A stretch of DNA of 64,000 nucleotides from an uncultured Helicobacteraceae bacterium (GTDB lineage: Bacteria; Campylobacterota; Campylobacteria; Campylobacterales; Helicobacteraceae). The notes below the pieces were generated by a model. The model saw only the letters and a list, made by a program, of their open reading frames with translations, did not search any database and had not been told where the DNA came from. Below, piece after piece: positions 38,912-50,107 of this stretch; position 1 is the stretch's first letter, and the number at the start of each line of letters is the position of its first letter. The stretch lies in NCBI GenBank assembly GCA_947588965.1, contig CANQAN010000001.1, positions 186,001 through 250,000 on the forward strand, written 5' to 3'. The translations under genes and the position numbers were made by a program.

Positions 38912-41289
38912 CGCAATTCCACCGCAAATTCTTTTTTCAGCGATTCTAACACTGATTCCATCGCCTCATTAATGTCCTTCTCCTCCAACGTTTTTACATC
39001 TGATTGCAATTCAAAACGTAGCGTTAAGCTCACTTTGTCCCCCAAAGATTCATCTCTAAAAATATCAAGAGGATAAAAATGTGTGATATTTGGAATCGCT
39101 AGGGATTTAATGAGCTTTTTCACCCTCAAATACGCAATGTCTTTGTTTAAGACAACACTCAAGTCGCGCTGTACTTTTTGAAATTTAGAGTGCATTTTCA
39201 CATGCGGGATTTTTTGTTCTAATTGATCCACACACACCTCACAGAGATAGGTCGTACTCAAATCAAACTCCTCTGCAACTTGCGGATGCAATGTCGCAAG
39301 GATTCCGATATTTTTGCCATGTTGTATAATTTTTGCGCATTGCCCATTGTGGAATAGCGCAAGAGGTTTTTCAAGCGATTCTAAAGAAAACTCTCCCAAA
39401 ATTCGTGAAATCCTCTCACAAAAATCAAAAAATCCTCCACGCAATCCTTTGGGATGCGGGTAACGTTCCTCCATCGCAAGTCCGCTTTGAATGAGAGCCA
39501 TGTGCGTTGTTTGTGTGCGTTTAGTATCATAGACTTCACCAATCTCAAACAAACTCATAGCATTAAAGCCATTATTAGAATTCCTCTTTGCAGCCCTTAA
39601 TAAACCAAGCAACAATGTCGTGCGCAGAGTGTTAAGCTCTTGTGTGATAGGATTTGCAATCTCTAGCTCATCCTTTAGCGTCTCAAAGCCATATTTTTGC
39701 AACATTTCTTTTTCTTCAAAAACAAAATGCACAACTTCGCTAAAGCCTAAACTCACGGACTTTTGTGCAAGATGGCGCCTGAAAAAATATGCTTGATATG
39801 CATCCTCTCCGTGCTGATTTTTTTGTATAAAATGCAAGGGGGTACTGCTAATGCGATCAATCCCATAAAATCGTATAATCTCCTCCACAACATCTTGAAA
39901 TCCGGTAATATCATGGCGATACAGCGGTGACGTAGCAATAATGAGATTCGTATCGGCAGGAATCTCTACCTCAAACCCCAGCGCCCTTAGCAGATTTATA
40001 ACCTGTAATTTTTCTAATGCAACACCCATCACGCGCTCCATAAGCGTGACATCAACAACTATTGGCTCTTTTTCTGGCAATTCAATGAGCTCTTGAGAAT
40101 CTGTATAGAGAACCCCATCTTTTCCTAAAAGCAATTCTACCAAAATGGACAACCCACTCTCTAAGTCGGGATTGCTCCCCCTAGATGCCCTTTGGAATAC
40201 TCTTGTATCCACTTGTGCTTTTGCCTCTTTGACCTTTTGAGAAATGATATCTGGCGGAATGTAACTTGCCTCCAAGACGACAAACTCCCTTTCTTGTATC
40301 TCTATTTCTTCGGATACACAGAGGCTTACGCCGATTGTAGAGAGCTTTTTGTCGCCATAATAAACACTCTCCAATCCTTGCGCGTCCTTTTTGAGTGTCA
40401 AAATGACCTTTTGATTGTCAAGTTGGCAAAAATTCTGCGGATAAGCATTAAGAAGTACTCCACTCATTAATGTACTGAAGCTCAAGGCATCTTTGAGCCA
40501 TTTTTGCGTGAGGGATTCATTATAGGACAAAAGTAGATTCACAAACAGTGGCAAGACGCAAGATGTGGATTCTATGACCCTAAACTTCAAAGAAGCATTA
40601 TGCTTCTCTGTTGCCACAATCTGCAGGACACAACCCACTCCGGGCGCATTTTGTGGATTGACAGAATCTGATTGCTCACAGCAATCCCTCACTCCATGAA
40701 AATCTCTCTGCTCCAACCCAAACGCGACACTCAAATCCCTAGCCACACCGATTAAACTCATGCAATCCCCACGATTAGGCGTAATAGAGATTTCATACAC
40801 TTCATCATTAAACAAAGCATATTCACGCAATTCGCGACCTATTTCTAATGCACCGCCAATACTCTCATCCAATTCAACGATTCCATGATTGACTGCGGGG
40901 AATCCTAATTCTGTGGTTGAGCACAGCATTCCGCAGCTCTCCACACCTCTAAGCACAGCCTTTTGAATGCGTATTTCTGGTAATTGCGCTCCCTCTAGCG
41001 CAACAGCAACATAGATCCCCGCTCGTGCATTGGGTGCGCCACAGACGATTTGTCGTGTCTCATAGGAATCTGCGCTTCCTCCAATCGCAACTTGACAGAC
41101 GTTAAGTTTTGTGGCATCGGGATGTTTTTGACATTCTAGTATTTTGCCCACCACGACTTTTTTAGGGGCGACAATTTTCCTAAAGGATTCCACCTCTAAG
41201 CCGATTTGATTGAGTGTGCGACAAATCTCATCGCTTGAAATATTTTCTAAGGATAATAATTGATTCAAAATGCTACGTGTAAAAATCAT
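38908..41289 (-). CDS. pheT: Phenylalanyl-tRNA synthetase beta subunit
   Basis: tRNA-binding domain, B3/B4, B5 and FDX-ACB regions; [23 protein letters not shown]. Confidence 0.96.
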   Translation of the reverse strand: MIFTRSILNQLLSLENISSDEICRTLNQIGLEVESFRKIVAPKKVVVGKILECQKHPDATKLNVCQVAIGGSADSYETRQIVCGAPNARAGIYVAVALEGAQLPEIRIQKAVLRGVESCGMLCSTTELGFPAVNHGIVELDESIGGALEIGRELREYALFNDEVYEISITPNRGDCMSLIGVARDLSVAFGLEQRDFHGVRDCCEQSDSVNPQNAPGVGCVLQIVATEKHNASLKFRVIESTSCVLPLFVNLLLSYNESLTQKWLKDALSFSTLMSGVLLNAYPQNFCQLDNQKVILTLKKDAQGLESVYYGDKKLSTIGVSLCVSEEIEIQEREFVVLEASYIPPDIISQKVKEAKAQVDTRVFQRASRGSNPDLESGLSILVELLLGKDGVLYTDSQELIELPEKEPIVVDVTLMERVMGVALEKLQVINLLRALGFEVEIPADTNLIIATSPLYRHDITGFQDVVEEIIRFYGIDRISSTPLHFIQKNQHGEDAYQAYFFRRHLAQKSVSLGFSEVVHFVFEEKEMLQKYGFETLKDELEIANPITQELNTLRTTLLLGLLRAAKRNSNNGFNAMSLFEIGEVYDTKRTQTTHMALIQSGLAMEERYPHPKGLRGGFFDFCERISRILGEFSLESLEKPLALFHNGQCAKIIQHGKNIGILATLHPQVAEEFDLSTTYLCEVCVDQLEQKIPHVKMHSKFQKVQRDLSVVLNKDIAYLRVKKLIKSLAIPNITHFYPLDIFRDESLGDKVSLTLRFELQSDVKTLEEKDINEAMESVLESLKKEFAVELR

Positions 41290-42308
41290 TTAAACTGCTC
41301 CAAAATTCTCAAATCACTCTCAAAAAATGCACGTAAATCTGGCACTCCATAAGTCAGCATCGCAAATCTCTCCACACCAAGCCCGAAGGCATAACCACTC
41401 ACATCGCTGTATCCCACAGCCCTAAAGACATTATCATCAACCACACCACATCCGAGAACTTCAAGCCACCCCGTGTGTGAGCAGACACGACATCCCTGCC
41501 CCTTGCAAAAAATACAACTCATATCCACTTCTGCACTTGGCTCTGTGAAAGGAAAGAAACTTGAGCGGAAGCGCACCTTCACATCGCCAAACATTGCCTT
41601 AAGAAAATCCTCCAAAATGAACTTCAAATGCGCAAAACTCACAGAATCCTTTCCATTCTCAACCACTAAACCCTCAACTTGATGAAACATGGGCGTGTGT
41701 GTCAAATCATAATCACAACGAAAAACATTCCCCGGACAAATCATACGAATCGGAGGCTTTTGTGATTCCATTGTGCGAATCTGAACGGGTGAAGTGTGTG
41801 TGCGCAGCAACTTTCCATCTTTAAAATAAAATGTGTCTTGCATATCGCGCGCAGGGTGATATTGAGGGATATTTAAGGCTTCAAAATTATGAAAATCATC
41901 CTCTACCAAAGGACCCATTTGTAAGGAAAAATTCATGCCAACAAAATACTCTACAATTCTATCTAACATCAGCATAACAGGATGATTGGCGCCCTTTTGA
42001 TAACTAGCATTAAACAGGCTCACATCAATTTTTTCTGCATTCAATTTCACTTGCAATTCTTTAAGATTCAATTCTTCTTTTTTGTCAGCTAGAGCCTTTT
42101 CAAAGCGCATTTTAAGGTCATTAAGCTCTTTTGCGAGACCCTTTCTCTCCTCTTCTTTGCAATTTTTTAATTCCACAAAACGTGCCGTCAAACTTCCCTT
42201 TTTCCCGATGACTAAGACACGAATCTCTTCTAATTCCGCAGTTGTTTGTGCATTTTCAATCTTAGAAAATATCTCTTCCATAGCCTTATATCTCCTAGAA
42301 TTTTGCAA
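41286..42308 (-). CDS. pheS: Phenylalanyl-tRNA synthetase alpha subunit
   Basis: [54 protein letters not shown]. Confidence 0.96.
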   Translation of the reverse strand: MQNSRRYKAMEEIFSKIENAQTTAELEEIRVLVIGKKGSLTARFVELKNCKEEERKGLAKELNDLKMRFEKALADKKEELNLKELQVKLNAEKIDVSLFNASYQKGANHPVMLMLDRIVEYFVGMNFSLQMGPLVEDDFHNFEALNIPQYHPARDMQDTFYFKDGKLLRTHTSPVQIRTMESQKPPIRMICPGNVFRCDYDLTHTPMFHQVEGLVVENGKDSVSFAHLKFILEDFLKAMFGDVKVRFRSSFFPFTEPSAEVDMSCIFCKGQGCRVCSHTGWLEVLGCGVVDDNVFRAVGYSDVSGYAFGLGVERFAMLTYGVPDLRAFFESDLRILEQFK

Positions 42309-42400
42309 ACATTTTATAACATCTTTTTAAATTTACTCCGCTTAATGCTACACAAAATTCCATTAAATTAGGTAAAATTCTAAAAATTAATTTCAAAAGG

Positions 42401-42787
42401 ATGTCCATGAGTGTGTTTGAAAAAATCATTAGAGGCGAGATTCCTTGTAATAAGGTTTTAGAAAATGACGAATTTCTAGCATTTCATGATATTGCTCCAA
42501 AGGCTCCTGTGCATGTGTTGGCGATTCCTAAGAAGTTTGCAAAAGACTTTCAAGAACTGAATCCTCAAGAAATGATCGGACTTACAAGCTTCATTCAAGA
42601 AGTCGCTCGTGTGCTGGGCTTAGATAAAAGTGGCTATCGTCTCATTAGCAACGTCGGTGTTGATGGCGGACAAGAGATTCCCTATTTGCATTTCCATATT
42701 TTAGGGGGGGCGAAATTGCGCTGGGATAATCTCGCACAAAATATCTCCGAAGCACAACGTTTAGAAGAAGCTAAACGCGGCATGTGA
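42401..42787 (+). CDS. HIT family protein
   Basis: EIPYLHFHILGGAKLRW histidine triad. Confidence 0.93.
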   Translation: MSMSVFEKIIRGEIPCNKVLENDEFLAFHDIAPKAPVHVLAIPKKFAKDFQELNPQEMIGLTSFIQEVARVLGLDKSGYRLISNVGVDGGQEIPYLHFHILGGAKLRWDNLAQNISEAQRLEEAKRGM

Positions 42788-42815
42788 TTGTATTTTCAAC
42801 CCCAAAGGAGTAGGC

Positions 42816-43112
42816 ATGAAAAACTTATTTGTCATTCTCATCACTTACCAAAAATCACTAGAAGAAATTGAACTCATACTTCCCAAACATCGCGACTTTC
42901 TTAGAAAGGGCTATGAGAGTGGGAATCTCCTTGCAAGTGGCCCACAGAATCCAAAGACAGGTGGAATCGTCATTGGCACTTTTGATTCTAAAGAATCCGC
43001 AGAGACTTTTTTTAAATACGACCCTTACGCACAAAATGAAGTTGCAACTTACCAATTTCTAGAATTTACACCCGTGCTGCACAGCACAATCCTTAAGGAT
43101 TTCTTAGAATAA
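42816..43112 (+). CDS. YciI-like protein
   Basis: HRDFLRKGYESGNLLASGPQNPKTGGIVIGTF; DPYAQNEVATYQFLEFTP. Confidence 0.8.
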   Translation: MKNLFVILITYQKSLEEIELILPKHRDFLRKGYESGNLLASGPQNPKTGGIVIGTFDSKESAETFFKYDPYAQNEVATYQFLEFTPVLHSTILKDFLE

Positions 43113-43114
43113 CT

Positions 43115-43152
43115 CAACACAAAAGGATTCCGCGCAAACTTCCTTTTGTGTT
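43115..43152. terminator. Putative bidirectional terminator hairpin between convergent genes
   Basis: Perfect 12-bp inverted repeat AACACAAAAGGA / TCCTTTTGTGTT with 14-nt loop. Confidence 0.55.
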
Positions 43153-43167
43153 TTGCGCGTTTATGTC

Positions 43168-44136
43168 CTAATGCACTCCAAATCTCTCTTTGCGCATTCT
43201 GTCAAAATTCTGAAGCGCTTGAATGTTGGCTTGACATTCTTGCTCATATTCTAAGAATTCTTTGATTTTAGGACGTAATTTCTCATCGCTTAGAGAGTCC
43301 AAATAGCTTAAGAGATTGTTGCGCACTCTTAAATACATCTCAAGAGATGTCCATAGGAAGACGATCTGCCTGAAATATTCCCACATATCGCGCCAAAACA
43401 AAAGACTATCAAAACTCTGCTTGAGTGAATCTTTAGAACTAAACAATCCACTTCCACTGTAGCGATAGACGGATCCCACTTTAGAGCTGTGATAGGCCTT
43501 GCCCTGCGAGAGGGCTAAGAAATTTCTAAAGCTATCGGCACGACAAGATTGTCGCATTCTCTCCGAAGAGGGATTTTGAAGTTTAGAGAGATTGTCCTTT
43601 AATATCGTGCTTCTGAAAAATGAGCTGGAAGTGTGTCCCATAATTGCCCCCCCCCCCGCACAGAAGTGAGAGTAGTCGCAGACACAATCATTAGGATAAT
43701 CCACATAGATTTTTTCTTCTGTGTTGGATTTAAGAAGTGTTTTTTCTTGATAGCTTGTGAAGTCTCTGTGAGACTCTAAGAAAGTTATGGCATCTTGGAT
43801 TTTTGTTTTGCTAATCCAATAGTCATCGGGATCGAGGACGGTGAAGTATTTTGATTTGATAAGCGCATACATTCTATAGATTTGATGAGCGAGGCCTTGA
43901 TTTTCTTTTGTTTCAAGGAGTTTAATGCAAGGATTCTTGCTTTGATATTCTTTGACAATCTCCACGCTTTTATCCTTAGAGGCATCATCGGCAATAAGAA
44001 TCTCATAGGGAATATCTGTCTCTTGCATGAGGATAGAATCTAGTGTCTCTTTGAGTGTGGTTTCTTTATTATAAAGTGGCACAAGAATCGTTAAGAGGGG
44101 ATTTGTTTGTCTTTTTGTCTGCTTTGGCATCAACAC
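43168..44136 (-). CDS. Family 2 glycosyltransferase, copy A, with internal poly-G tract
   Basis: LLTILVPLYNKETTLKETLDSILMQ...LIADDASKDKSVEIV...FTVLDPDDYWIS GT-A motifs; G11 encodes AGGGA; likely start MPKQTKRQ. Confidence 0.88.
   Translation of the reverse strand: MLMPKQTKRQTNPLLTILVPLYNKETTLKETLDSILMQETDIPYEILIADDASKDKSVEIVKEYQSKNPCIKLLETKENQGLAHQIYRMYALIKSKYFTVLDPDDYWISKTKIQDAITFLESHRDFTSYQEKTLLKSNTEEKIYVDYPNDCVCDYSHFCAGGGAIMGHTSSSFFRSTILKDNLSKLQNPSSERMRQSCRADSFRNFLALSQGKAYHSSKVGSVYRYSGSGLFSSKDSLKQSFDSLLFWRDMWEYFRQIVFLWTSLEMYLRVRNNLLSYLDSLSDEKLRPKIKEFLEYEQECQANIQALQNFDRMRKERFGVH
43647..43657 (-). repeat. Poly-G tract (G11) in GT2 copy A
   Basis: ACTTCTGTGC-G11-CAATTATGG. Confidence 0.9.
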
Positions 44137-44159
44137 TCCTTTATGTGACTTGTCGCACT

Positions 44160-45212
44160 CTAAACTTTAAAAAACGCTCGATACCACGCAATGAAATTTT
44201 TAATCCCTGTTTGAATGCTCGTCTGTGGCTTGTACCCAAGCTCTTCAACCAAATCATCAACATTTGCATAAGTTGCAGGGACGTCGCCGGGCTGCAGAGG
44301 CAACAGATTCTTTTGCGCCTCAATCCCAAGCTCCTTTTCAATGGCTTGTATGAAATCCATAAGCAAGACGGGGTTGTTATTCCCGATATTGTAGATTTTA
44401 TAGGGAGCCTTTGAACTGTGGGGGTTTGGATTCTTACCACTCCAGAGAGGATCGGGCTGTGCGTTATTATCAAGCACACGAACAACCCCTTCCACAATGT
44501 CATCGACATAGGTAAAATCGCGCCGCATTTCTCCATAATTAAACACATCAATGGCTTTTCCCTCTAAAATCGCCTTCGTGAATAAAAATAGAGCCATATC
44601 AGGCCTCCCCCAAGGACCATAAACAGTAAAAAAGCGCAATCCCGTTGTGGGCAACCCAAAAAGATAGGAATAGGTGTGTGCCATGAGTTCATTGCTCTTT
44701 TTACTCGCGGCATAGAGACTGATAGGATGATCGACATTATCGCTTGTACTAAAGGGCATATTTTCATTAAGCCCATAAACTGATGAGCTTGAAGCATACG
44801 CCAAATGCGCAACCTTGTGGTGTCTGCAAGCTTCTAGAATATTCACAAACCCTATAAGATTGCTCTCCACATACGCATAGGGATTCACTAAAGAATAGCG
44901 CACGCCCGCTTGTGCGGCTAAATTACAAACTTTATCAAATTTTTCATTTTCAAAGAGCCTAAAAAGATTCTCTCTGTCCTCTAGCTTGAGCTGTATAAAG
45001 CGATAGTTTGGATATTTGCGACTTGTTATGAGATGATTATAGGCTATCTCACTTTGCGTGATTCCCGCTTCTTCAAGGCGTCCATACTTGATTCTCACAT
45101 CATAATAATCATTGATGCAATCCAATCCAACAACCTCATCCCCACGTTCTAACAGAGCCTTTGCAAGAAATGAACCAATAAACCCTGCTGTTCCTGTAAC
45201 TAAAAACTTCAT
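44160..45212 (-). CDS. NAD-dependent epimerase (UDP-glucuronate 4-epimerase/CapI-like)
   Basis: [49 protein letters not shown]. Confidence 0.88.
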   Translation of the reverse strand: MKFLVTGTAGFIGSFLAKALLERGDEVVGLDCINDYYDVRIKYGRLEEAGITQSEIAYNHLITSRKYPNYRFIQLKLEDRENLFRLFENEKFDKVCNLAAQAGVRYSLVNPYAYVESNLIGFVNILEACRHHKVAHLAYASSSSVYGLNENMPFSTSDNVDHPISLYAASKKSNELMAHTYSYLFGLPTTGLRFFTVYGPWGRPDMALFLFTKAILEGKAIDVFNYGEMRRDFTYVDDIVEGVVRVLDNNAQPDPLWSGKNPNPHSSKAPYKIYNIGNNNPVLLMDFIQAIEKELGIEAQKNLLPLQPGDVPATYANVDDLVEELGYKPQTSIQTGIKNFIAWYRAFFKV

Positions 45213-46324
45213 TGTTTGATGACCCTAAAATATTGTTCTATGAAAATCTGATTGGCAAGCCCATTGAATTTGCGCATACCCAGCTTATTTAAGCACAATT
45301 CCACTGCATTGACGACCCAAGAAATTTCACTGATATCCACAAGCCCCATGTGGTTGATTCTAAATATCTTACCTTTTAGAATATCTTGCCCTCCTGCGAC
45401 GTTTACGTTGAATCTTTCCTTTAGAACTTTCCGAATCTTATCACTTTCTTCGTGATAGACACAAGTCATTGAAAGGGCTGGAATCGTCGGATAGATTTTC
45501 AATCCTATGCCTTCCATTGCCGCATCACACGCTAAAGAACGTGCTTTTGTCTGATGATAAATCATATCAATCCCTATTTCTCTTGCTCTCTCTAAAAACG
45601 CACAAAGCCCTATAATAATCGTCGTTGGTGCAGTCCAAGCCGTCGTATTTTTGACTTGATTCTTCAATTCTGTCTTGAGGTTAAAATAGAATCCCACATC
45701 GCGCTCTTGTATCTTTTCTATTGCCTTTTCACTCAATCCAATAATACTAAGTCCGGGGGGCAACATAAAAGCCTTTTGCGATCCACCAATGAGTGCATCC
45801 ACGCAACTCACATCAAGTGGCTCCACACCCATAGCTGTAATGGCATCAACAATCACTAAGATGTTAGGATTATATTCCTTCACCGCTTTTGCGATCAGCT
45901 CATAGGCATGGCGCAACCCCCCAGCACTCTCACACACTTGCATACAGAGCGCATCCACATCGGGATTCTGCTCTAAAGCCTCTAAAACTTCCTCTAAACT
46001 CGCGGGAATATCCCAAGAATTCTTAATCTCCACGTTTGGAATCTTAAAAGCCTTTGCGATTTTTCCAAATCTCTCACCAAATTTTCCACTATTAATGCTT
46101 AAGAGCTTTTTAGCACAAAGAGAGGTTACGCAAGCCTCCATCGCTCCACTGCCCGAGCTTGCCAACATTAAAACTTCAGGCATCTCAATGAGTTCTTTCA
46201 GATATTCACGTGTCCTTGCGAAAATCTCCTCAAATTCAGATGTGCGATGATGAATCGTAGGCATACCCATAGCAGTGCGTATAAACTCTGGGACAGGAGT
46301 GGGTCCGGGCGTAAAGAGTAGCAT
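45209..46324 (-). CDS. Class V aminotransferase (serine-pyruvate/phosphoserine aminotransferase-like)
   Basis: [50 protein letters not shown] lysine motif. Confidence 0.88.
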   Translation of the reverse strand: MLLFTPGPTPVPEFIRTAMGMPTIHHRTSEFEEIFARTREYLKELIEMPEVLMLASSGSGAMEACVTSLCAKKLLSINSGKFGERFGKIAKAFKIPNVEIKNSWDIPASLEEVLEALEQNPDVDALCMQVCESAGGLRHAYELIAKAVKEYNPNILVIVDAITAMGVEPLDVSCVDALIGGSQKAFMLPPGLSIIGLSEKAIEKIQERDVGFYFNLKTELKNQVKNTTAWTAPTTIIIGLCAFLERAREIGIDMIYHQTKARSLACDAAMEGIGLKIYPTIPALSMTCVYHEESDKIRKVLKERFNVNVAGGQDILKGKIFRINHMGLVDISEISWVVNAVELCLNKLGMRKFNGLANQIFIEQYFRVIKQ

Positions 46325-46429
46325 TAAGATTCCTTAAATAAAAAGCTTCCCCACATTATAATACAAAATAAGCTAAACATTCAATTAAGAAACTCACAAG
46401 AAAACAGATTTTGGTATAATGCCACAAAA

Positions 46430-47650
46430 ATGGATAGGAAAATGGAAGAAAAAAAGCCCTCTTTAAGCTTTGAATTGTTGCGCAAGATTTTTATCGCAGC
46501 CCATATGCGCAGATGGAATGATCAAGCCACCCCCATAGAACTTTTAGAGCTTGACAAACAAGCGCACAAAATGGTGATAGCCTATCTGTTAGCACATTTT
46601 GAAATATTAGAAAATCAGCGCACAATAGACTTTGAAACACTCATCTTACAATTTTGTTATGAATTTTTAGAACGTGTCATTCTCACAGATATCAAACCCC
46701 CCGTCTTTCACAAACTCACCAAAACGCATAACAAAGCCCTCGTAGATTTTGTTTGTCAGCGCTTAAAGCCCGACATTGAATGCTTTGGATTCCTAGAATC
46801 CATGCATGAGTATCTCTGTGATAAAACAACAAATCTTGAAAAAGAGATTCTTAAAGCCGCGCATTATTATGCTTCTAAATGGGAATTTGACATCATTTAT
46901 CACTTCAATCCCCATCTCTACGATGTGCAAAATATCAAAAACATCATTGATGCACAAGTGCAAGAGTATTATCATTTAGCGGGAATCAAAAAAATCATTC
47001 TCTACAAAGAAACAAGGGAACTTGTCAATATGTTTGGACAATTGCGCTTCCAAAAACGTTGGAGCCAAACTCCGCGCGTCCCCTGCACTTCTGTGCTTGG
47101 ACACACTTTAATCGTTGCGCTTTGTGCGTATCTTTTAGGCTATGATTTGCCCTTTTCAAAGTCCATGCAGATTCAACACTTCTTTTGTGGATTATTCCAT
47201 GATTTACCCGAGATTCTTACGCGCGACATTATCGCCCCTGTGAAAAAGAGCATTCAAGGTCTTGATGAACTCCTCAAGCAGATTGAAGAGGAGGCTGTGA
47301 GAGACAAGATTCTCAATAACGTACCAAAATCCATCGCACAAGAAATTATTTATTACACGCAAAATGAATTTTCAAATCGCTACAAAAAGAACGGAATCAC
47401 GTACTTGTGCAAAGAAAGCGGTGAAGAATTTTTAAATATTCTTGACAGCTCTACAGAGATTCCGATTTTTGGTGAGTTTTTGAAATATTGCGATCATTTA
47501 AGCGCATTCTTGGAGGCAAAACTCTCCATAATGCACGGAATCAAAAGCCCCGAACTTATAGAAGGAGCAGAGAATCTCAAAAACTCTTATAAGGATAAAA
47601 TATTATGCGGCGTGGATTTGGGCTACATTTTCCGCGCATTTGGAGAGTGA
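46430..47650 (+). CDS. HD-domain hydrolase
   Basis: SVLGHTLIVALCAYLLG...QHFFCGLFHDLPEILTRDI HD signature. Confidence 0.85.
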   Translation: MDRKMEEKKPSLSFELLRKIFIAAHMRRWNDQATPIELLELDKQAHKMVIAYLLAHFEILENQRTIDFETLILQFCYEFLERVILTDIKPPVFHKLTKTHNKALVDFVCQRLKPDIECFGFLESMHEYLCDKTTNLEKEILKAAHYYASKWEFDIIYHFNPHLYDVQNIKNIIDAQVQEYYHLAGIKKIILYKETRELVNMFGQLRFQKRWSQTPRVPCTSVLGHTLIVALCAYLLGYDLPFSKSMQIQHFFCGLFHDLPEILTRDIIAPVKKSIQGLDELLKQIEEEAVRDKILNNVPKSIAQEIIYYTQNEFSNRYKKNGITYLCKESGEEFLNILDSSTEIPIFGEFLKYCDHLSAFLEAKLSIMHGIKSPELIEGAENLKNSYKDKILCGVDLGYIFRAFGE

Positions 47651-48273
47651 AGTTGCTGACAATTTTATACATCATAGGAATCACAGCAGAAGGAATGACG
47701 GGCGCACTTGCTGCTGGCAGACACAATATGGATTGGTTTGGTGTCTTGTTTATCGCTTGTGTCACAGCTCTTGGGGGAGGATCTATACGTGATGTTTTGT
47801 TTGGAATGTATCCGCTTACTTGGGTAGCTCACCCCGAATATCTCGCGATTATTTGCATTTCAGCACTTTTAACCATGAAAATCCCATACTTTGTGGTGAA
47901 ATTTGAGCGCACTTTTTTGCTTTTAGACGCCTTGGGTTTAGCTGTTTTTAGCGTGATTGGCGCAAGAGTTGGCTTAGATTTGCATCCAAGTGGCGTTATG
48001 GCCATCACAGGAGCGATTATCACAGGAATCTTTGGGGGGATATTACGCGATATATTTTGTGCGCGGATTCCGCTGGTATTCCAAAAAGAACTCTATGCGA
48101 GTGTCGCCCTCCTCGTTGGGGGGCTGTATGTGGCCTTTTATTTTATCAACACACACTATCGCATACTCTCTGAAAATTCTATCATTCTCATATGTATCGC
48201 AGTAGGCTTTAGCGCACGTCTGATTGCAATTCGCTATCACTTAGGATTGCCGACTTTTAAATTCCAAAATTAG
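47647..48273 (+). CDS. TRIC/UPF0126-like membrane protein
   Basis: ITAEGMTGALAAGRHNMDWFGVLFIACVTALGGGSIRDVLFG; GTGA overlap with the HD gene chosen as start. Confidence 0.85.
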   Translation: MKLLTILYIIGITAEGMTGALAAGRHNMDWFGVLFIACVTALGGGSIRDVLFGMYPLTWVAHPEYLAIICISALLTMKIPYFVVKFERTFLLLDALGLAVFSVIGARVGLDLHPSGVMAITGAIITGIFGGILRDIFCARIPLVFQKELYASVALLVGGLYVAFYFINTHYRILSENSIILICIAVGFSARLIAIRYHLGLPTFKFQN

Positions 48274-48275
48274 AC

Positions 48276-49253
48276 CCTAATGCACTCCAAATCTCTCTTT
48301 GCGCATTCTGTCAAAATTCTGAAGCGCTTGAATGTTGGCTTGACATTCTTGCTCATATTCTAAGAATTCTTTGATTTTAGGACGTAATTTCTCATCGCTT
48401 AGAGAGTCCAAATAGCTTAAGAGATTGTTGCGCACTCTTAAATACATCTCAAGAGATGTCCATAGGAAGACGATCTGCCTGAAATATTCCCACATATCGC
48501 GCCAAAACAAAAGACTATCAAAACTCTGCTTGAGTGAATCTTTAGAACTAAACAATCCACTTCCACTGTAGCGATAGACGGATCCCACTTTAGAGCTGTG
48601 ATAGGCCTTGCCCTGCGAGAGGGCTAAGAAATTTCTAAAGCTATCGGCACGACAAGATTGTCGCATTCTCTCCGAAGAGGGATTTTGAAGTTTAGAGAGA
48701 TTGTCCTTTAATATCGTGCTTCTGAAAAATGAGCTGGAAGTGTGTCCCATAATTGCCCCCCCCCCCGCACAGAAGTGAGAGTAGTCGCAGACACAATCAT
48801 TAGGATAATCCACATAGATTTTTTCTTCTGTGTTGGATTTAAGAAGTGTTTTTTCTTGATAGCTTGTGAAGTCTCTGTGAGACTCTAAGAAAGTTATGGC
48901 ATCTTGGATTTTTGTTTTGCTAATCCAATAGTCATCGGGATCGAGGACGGTGAAGTATTTTGATTTGATAAGCGCATACATTCTATAGATTTGATGAGCG
49001 AGGCCTTGATTTTCTTTTGTTTCAAGGAGTTTAATGCAAGGATTCTTGCTTTGATATTCTTTGACAATCTCCACGCTTTTATCCTTAGAGGCATCATCGG
49101 CAATAAGAATCTCATAGGGAATATCTGTCTCTTGCATGAGGATAGAATCTAGTGTCTCTTTGAGTGTGGTTTCTTTATTATAAAGTGGCACAAGAATCGT
49201 TAAGAGGGGATTTGTTTGTCTTTTTGTCTGCTTTGGCATCAACACTCCTTTAT
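48276..49253. repeat. 978-bp direct repeat, copy B
   Basis: Exact match to 43167..44144, including poly-G length. Confidence 0.95.
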
Positions 49254-49266
49254 AGAATATAAGCAA
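48277..49266 (-). CDS. Family 2 glycosyltransferase, copy B, with internal poly-G tract
   Basis: Protein identical to copy A from MPKQTKRQ onward. Confidence 0.88.
   Translation of the reverse strand: MLIFYKGVLMPKQTKRQTNPLLTILVPLYNKETTLKETLDSILMQETDIPYEILIADDASKDKSVEIVKEYQSKNPCIKLLETKENQGLAHQIYRMYALIKSKYFTVLDPDDYWISKTKIQDAITFLESHRDFTSYQEKTLLKSNTEEKIYVDYPNDCVCDYSHFCAGGGAIMGHTSSSFFRSTILKDNLSKLQNPSSERMRQSCRADSFRNFLALSQGKAYHSSKVGSVYRYSGSGLFSSKDSLKQSFDSLLFWRDMWEYFRQIVFLWTSLEMYLRVRNNLLSYLDSLSDEKLRPKIKEFLEYEQECQANIQALQNFDRMRKERFGVH
48756..48766 (-). repeat. Poly-G tract (G11) in GT2 copy B
   Basis: Same as copy A. Confidence 0.9.
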
Positions 49267-49426
49267 AAGAAGTTACAAATCTACACATTTGCGCAAACCT
49301 CCTTGTAGAACCCCTACAATAGAGTGCGCCCTGCAACCAATACACATCCCAATTTCATGCAAGAATTTCAAAAACCTAAGTGTCCGAGATTCCACAATTT
49401 TGAAAAGCCAAAAATCCTATTTACGC

Positions 49427-49537
49427 TTATTTTACCGCGCCACTTCTGTGTGAGGGATGCTGATAGTCATTTCCTCCACAACCACTTGCTATAAACATCA
49501 CACAGATGATTCCTAACACCGCAAAAATCTTTTTCAT
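49427..49537 (-). CDS. 36-aa small lipoprotein
   Basis: Minus-strand MKKIFAVLGIICVMFIASGCGGNDYQHPSHRSGAVK* with lipobox IASGC and AAAAGGAGAG RBS; below the ORF-track length cutoff. Confidence 0.65.
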   Translation of the reverse strand: MKKIFAVLGIICVMFIASGCGGNDYQHPSHRSGAVK

Positions 49538-49549
49538 TTTCTCTCCTTT

Positions 49550-50107
49550 TTAAGATACTTGCGCCCATTCTAAAATCACGTCTTTTTGTGCAGAAAGATT
49601 CTCAAAGCGATGCGAACCTCCCGCACTGATGACCAACTTAGAATCGCAAAAACGTCTCTTTGCCACTCTGTAGTCCAAAATGGCATCACCCTCTTGCAAC
49701 AGCACACAATAGAGGCTGTAGTCCAAAGATTCCACAAAATACTGCCTCAAGCTCTCCACCAAATCCAAACTCCAAAAAAACGACTCCCCGCTATAGGGAA
49801 CAAAAACCTTCCCAATTGCAGGAAGGAGTGTTTCATAGGCGTTAATGACAGGATTGATTAAGAGGGACTTGATTTTATATTTGTGCGCCAAAAATGTCGC
49901 ATAATACCCACCTAGCGAACTGCCAATTAAACAAAGGTTTTCTGCCTTGTATTGTGCGATTAAGGATTCCGCAAGTGCTATTGCGAGATTTGGCACATAA
50001 GGGAGATTAGGCGTGAGCGCATCGGGAGCGAACGACACAATCTCCCTGCCCTTATCACACATCCCGACACTGCGGAATCCATGCAAATACAAAAGCGTTT
50101 TTGACAT
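49550..50107 (-). CDS. YqiA/UPF0227-like alpha/beta hydrolase
   Basis: LLYLHGFRSVG, LIGSSLGGYYATFLA, SAGGSHRFENL. Confidence 0.85.
   Translation of the reverse strand: MSKTLLYLHGFRSVGMCDKGREIVSFAPDALTPNLPYVPNLAIALAESLIAQYKAENLCLIGSSLGGYYATFLAHKYKIKSLLINPVINAYETLLPAIGKVFVPYSGESFFWSLDLVESLRQYFVESLDYSLYCVLLQEGDAILDYRVAKRRFCDSKLVISAGGSHRFENLSAQKDVILEWAQVS

Larger units (their letters stand above)
43167..44144. repeat. 978-bp direct repeat, copy A (exact match of copy B at +5109)
   Basis: Same sequence as 48276..49253 by line-by-line reading; flanks diverge immediately. Confidence 0.95.

Noticed and set aside
42703-42709. G7 run in the HIT-family gene
   Set aside because: Only 7 G, encodes the normal HILGGAK part of the conserved HIT motif, and lacks the TCTGC flank; not treated as a contingency tract.
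43167-49253. Duplicated 978-bp unit as an insertion sequence
   Set aside because: No transposase, terminal inverted repeats or target-site duplication; the unit contains only the glycosyltransferase gene.
49302-49318. TTGTAG-AACCC-CTACAA hairpin downstream of nothing obvious
   Set aside because: Only 6 bp stem with no U-tract; too weak to call a terminator.
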